From positions 1-7,510 of the forward strand of contig JACOVT010000066.1 of the NCBI GenBank assembly GCA_016177165.1: a stretch of DNA of 7,510 nucleotides. Reading direction: 5' to 3'. Below are positions 5,360-7,510 of the stretch, piece by piece (position 1 is the stretch's first letter; each line of letters begins with the position of its first letter). The stretch comes from Microcaldota archaeon (lineage in GTDB: Archaea > B1Sed10-29 > JACOVT01). The position numbers and the translations under genes are program-made. Below the pieces are notes generated by a model. That model did not search any database, was not told the origin of the DNA, and saw only the letters and a list, made by a program, of their open reading frames with translations.

Positions 5360-6478
5360 TCAAGGCTGGAAGCTTATCGTCTCGCCTTCCTGGTCGTTGG
5401 GGTTGTACACCCACTGGAATGTCAGCTCGCCGGCTTGGGCGCTTATCACCTTTATCTTTGCCCAGCGCTTTGACGCCGTCCTTATTATGTAGACGTAGTT
5501 GTCACGGGCCCTGCTTACGCTCGAAGTCCCAACTTCCCTCTTCCAGCTGGTCAGCGCGTCGAAATCTATCTCTCCAAGGTTGAAAACCACGTAGAGCGGC
5601 GAGCTTATCTCCTTTCCATCAAGGTACCTCATCCCCCCGTCGCCAGTAACCCCACCAGTTCTCGCGGACTCGACCTTGCCCTTGTTGAACGAGAACGCCT
5701 CGCTGTTTAAGTAGTTCGCCGGTAGCGTTGCTGTGCCGCCCGGCAATGGGGGCGGGATGCACGCGCAATCGGGGTAGGGGTTCTGGGTGAACCCGGCGGC
5801 GCATGATGTGGCGCATACCTGCGGCTGCGGCGGCTCCTCTTCCGGCGGCGGAAGGCCTGGCCCTGCCGCAAGGCTGTTTTTGGCGCGGTCGAACGCGGAA
5901 GACACCCTCTCGAGTTCTGGCGCAAGCGCCTCAAGCGAGACGGCATAATAGGGCGCGCCAGAATCCAGCACGAACACCTGCCGCTTCAGCGGTACGCTGA
6001 TGGACGAGTTGTTGTCAAGCGAAACGTTGCTCGAGTAGGACAGCACCACCTGCAGGCCCGAAAGCGTCGAGTTGTTGGCGGTCGTTATGGTGGCATTGGT
6101 CAGCCCGCCAACCGAATAGTCCGGCATTGCGGCAAACCTTGCAAGGATGGCGAGCATCACCGAATTGGCGCTGGAAGATCCGTTGAAGTATTCCCCCTCC
6201 AGCTTTGTGGTCACGTTCACCCGGTCCTGATAAGGGAATGAAGGTCCTGAAAACACGAATGCTGCGCCGTTACGCGACTGGGTCCAGCCTTGCGGGGCCT
6301 CGAACGAGAAGTTCAAGCCGACGTCCTCGAACTTGAACTGCGAGTAGTTGAACGAGAGCGGAGGACCGCCACCGCCGCCACTGCTTCCGCCGCCAATCAG
6401 TATTATGGCTACAACGCTGATCATCACGGCAACCGCGACCAGTGCCACGATGATTCCTATCACGAGCGGCCTTACCAT
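5360..6478 (-). CDS. Membrane-anchored extracytoplasmic protein with PsbP-like domain and C-terminal beta domain
   Basis: The 372-aa protein starts with a long hydrophobic helix (about 5-28) and a Gly-rich linker (GGGSSGGGGG), which suggests an N-terminal membrane anchor with the rest outside. Residues 45-205 look like the PsbP/DUF1795-type fold: GLNFSFEAPQGW at the start, a FVFSGPS strand, a central LSGLQVVLSYSS strand, and RQVFVLDSGAPYYAVSLEA before a closing helix. A Pro/Glu-rich linker with four cysteines (222, 226, 238, 240) leads to a C-terminal beta domain (about 255-372) ending YVYIIRTASKRWAKIKVIS...LTFQWVYNP. Eight to ten N-glycosylation sequons occur, all between residues 44 and 159. 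The ATG directly follows the argF stop codon (TAG-ATG), so translation is probably coupled to argF. Ligand and role are unknown; these domains often bind proteins, lipids or cofactors rather than act as enzymes. Confidence 0.8.
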   Translation of the reverse strand: MVRPLVIGIIVALVAVAVMISVVAIILIGGGSSGGGGGPPLSFNYSQFKFEDVGLNFSFEAPQGWTQSRNGAAFVFSGPSFPYQDRVNVTTKLEGEYFNGSSSANSVMLAILARFAAMPDYSVGGLTNATITTANNSTLSGLQVVLSYSSNVSLDNNSSISVPLKRQVFVLDSGAPYYAVSLEALAPELERVSSAFDRAKNSLAAGPGLPPPEEEPPQPQVCATSCAAGFTQNPYPDCACIPPPLPGGTATLPANYLNSEAFSFNKGKVESARTGGVTGDGGMRYLDGKEISSPLYVVFNLGEIDFDALTSWKREVGTSSVSRARDNYVYIIRTASKRWAKIKVISAQAGELTFQWVYNPNDQEGETISFQP

Positions 6479-7420
6479 CTAATCCCCATTTCCTAGCATC
6501 AGCATCAGTAGCGCTTTCTGCAGGTGCATGCGATTCTCAGCCTGCTCCCACACGATCGAACGGTTGGAATCTATCACTCCAGCAGCGACCTCCTGCCCGC
6601 GGTGCGCGGGCAGGCAGTGCATGAACACTGCCTCACCTTTCGCAGCGCCCATCACTTGTTCGTTGACTTGAAATGCAGACAGGGTTTTTAAGCGTTCCTC
6701 ACGTTCGCTTTCCTGCCCCATGCTCACCCACACGTCAGTATATACTGCGTCTGCGCCCTGCGCAGCCTCTACGGGTGAAGAAAAAACATCTATTTTTGCC
6801 TTGCTTTTATCCGCATTAGCGCGCGCTTCAGCCAGCACCTGCCGACTGGGAGAATATTCCTTAGGGCAGCCCACACTCACACCCACTCCCAGTTTGGAGC
6901 AAACGTGCAAGAGCGAAACGAGCACGTTGTCGCCTCCATCCCCCACGAACCCAATCTTCCTTCCATCTAACTTTCCATCCCACCTCTCCCAAAGAGTATA
7001 CAAGTCCGCCAGGGCCTGACACGGGTGATGCTTGTCAGTCAAGCCGTTGATGACCGGCACGCCCGCGGCAGAGGCGAAGGCCTCAAGTGTTTTTTGTTCA
7101 TACAGCCTCAGCACGACCCCATCAACATACCGCGAAAGCACGCGCGCAGTATCTCCAATTGTTTCTCCTCTTGAAAGCTGCAAGTCCTGAGCACCAAGGA
7201 ACAAGGAATGCCCACCCAGCTGTGCCATAGCGACCTCAAACGAAACCCGCGTCCTCGTGGAGGGCTTCTCAAAGAGGAGAGCCAGCGTCTTGCCGCGCAG
7301 CGCGCGGTCAGCGCCAGCGATGGCGCCGCTTTTTAGCTCGCGCGCCATCCTGAACAATAATATGATGTCATCCCGGCTCAGTTCGTTCGCTGTCAAAAGG
7401 TTGCGTGCGCGGAAACGCAT
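6479..7420 (-). CDS. argF: Ornithine carbamoyltransferase
   Basis: The enzyme transfers a carbamoyl group from carbamoyl phosphate to ornithine, giving citrulline for arginine synthesis (or the reverse in arginine breakdown). At 313 aa it has the normal family length and full motif set: STRTRVSFE (54-62) and HPCQ (132-135) for carbamoyl phosphate, DVWVSMG (229-235) for ornithine, HCLP (268-271) with the catalytic Cys269, and AENRMHLQKAL near the C-terminus. The loop after the second-domain strand reads GDGGDNV (160-166). Its length fits the bacterial GDARNN type rather than the shorter GDGNN form, with Asp164 replacing the first Asn while the ornithine-contacting second Asn is kept. It is the first gene of a likely two-gene transcript with the PsbP-like protein. 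The ATG at 7420 lies 27 bp from a TATA-like box. No other arginine-pathway gene is in view, so biosynthetic versus catabolic use cannot be decided. Confidence 0.96.
   Translation of the reverse strand: MRFRARNLLTANELSRDDIILLFRMARELKSGAIAGADRALRGKTLALLFEKPSTRTRVSFEVAMAQLGGHSLFLGAQDLQLSRGETIGDTARVLSRYVDGVVLRLYEQKTLEAFASAAGVPVINGLTDKHHPCQALADLYTLWERWDGKLDGRKIGFVGDGGDNVLVSLLHVCSKLGVGVSVGCPKEYSPSRQVLAEARANADKSKAKIDVFSSPVEAAQGADAVYTDVWVSMGQESEREERLKTLSAFQVNEQVMGAAKGEAVFMHCLPAHRGQEVAAGVIDSNRSIVWEQAENRMHLQKALLMLMLGNGD
6483..6487 (-). promoter_or_regulatory. Possible ribosome-binding site of the PsbP-like gene
   Basis: The reverse strand reads GGGGATTAGATG, placing GGGGA 4 bases before the ATG, inside the last codons of argF. 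It resembles part of an archaeal Shine-Dalgarno sequence but is closer to the start than usual. It fits translational coupling, since this internal gene cannot be leaderless if co-transcribed with argF. Confidence 0.35.
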
Positions 7421-7442
7421 GCTCTGGCAACGCCGTTCCGCC

Positions 7443-7452
7443 TAATAAAAAC
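7443..7452 (-). promoter_or_regulatory. Putative TATA box for argF
   Basis: Read on the reverse strand this is GTTTTTATTA, centred about 27 bp before the ATG at 7420, consistent with a leaderless transcript like those proposed for the other promoters in this window. The match to TTTATA-type boxes is moderate. The remaining bases to 7510 hold no recognisable gene, only a weak ACAAC...GTTGT inverted repeat (7451-7477) that could be an operator or chance. Confidence 0.45.
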
Positions 7453-7510
7453 AACGTACCGTCAACCACCCTGTTGTATCAAGAAATAGCCTTTAACTAC
7501 CCACGAGAAG

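Noticed and set aside
7451..7477. ACAAC...GTTGT inverted repeat upstream of argF as an operator
   Set aside because: The arms are only five bases with a 17-base loop, easily expected by chance; there is no match to a known arginine-regulator site.
1..7510. CRISPR array, insertion sequence, tRNA or rRNA gene
   Set aside because: No regularly spaced repeats, terminal inverted repeats with a transposase, or tRNA/rRNA-like segments were seen. The intergenic gaps are all under 100 bases and almost all sequence is in coherent coding genes.

Overview
The window looks like a piece of an archaeal chromosome of moderately high GC. The evidence is gene content. It carries diphthine synthase (archaeo-eukaryotic diphthamide pathway), an archaeal-type tRNA-splicing endonuclease, and a DUF357 protein, a family I know only from archaea. 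Several start codons also have an A/T-rich TATA-like box centred about 25-27 bp upstream, as expected for leaderless archaeal transcripts. The many Asn-X-Ser/Thr sequons in its surface proteins and the compact spacing fit too. A small-genome (DPANN-like) lineage is possible, but the sequence does not settle this.

Layout. 1-966 (+): the C-terminal part of a secreted PKD/Ig-like protein anchored by a C-terminal membrane helix; its beginning lies outside the window. 1028-2483 (+): a probable three-gene operon of endA (tRNA endonuclease), an unrecognised 61-aa His/Cys-rich protein, and dphB. 2510-4990 (-): a large modular surface protein with a signal peptide, a CBM9/DOMON-like domain, two ~140-residue repeats, two six-cysteine repeats with calcium-type loops, and a C-terminal membrane anchor. 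5027-5290 (+): a DUF357 helical protein, divergent from the large surface protein across a 36-bp gap that seems to hold two interleaved promoters. 5360-7420 (-): argF (ornithine carbamoyltransferase) followed with no gap by an N-terminally anchored extracytoplasmic protein with a PsbP-like domain and an unassigned C-terminal beta domain.

How the genes fit together. Two themes alternate: RNA/translation housekeeping (endA, dphB, perhaps the 61-aa protein) and cell-surface proteins (three, each with a different membrane-anchor layout and domain set). argF supplies citrulline for arginine metabolism and appears to be co-transcribed with the PsbP-like surface protein, a pairing with no obvious metabolic logic.

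The observation most worth checking is in endA. The expected catalytic Tyr and Lys are present at the spacing I recall for the Methanocaldococcus jannaschii enzyme, but the residue at the catalytic His position is Asn (AAC rather than CAC/CAT). I saw no RNA genes, CRISPR array, insertion sequence or obvious mobile element. No stretch over 300 bases lacks a gene. The 90 bases after 7420 hold the argF promoter region and no recognisable gene.
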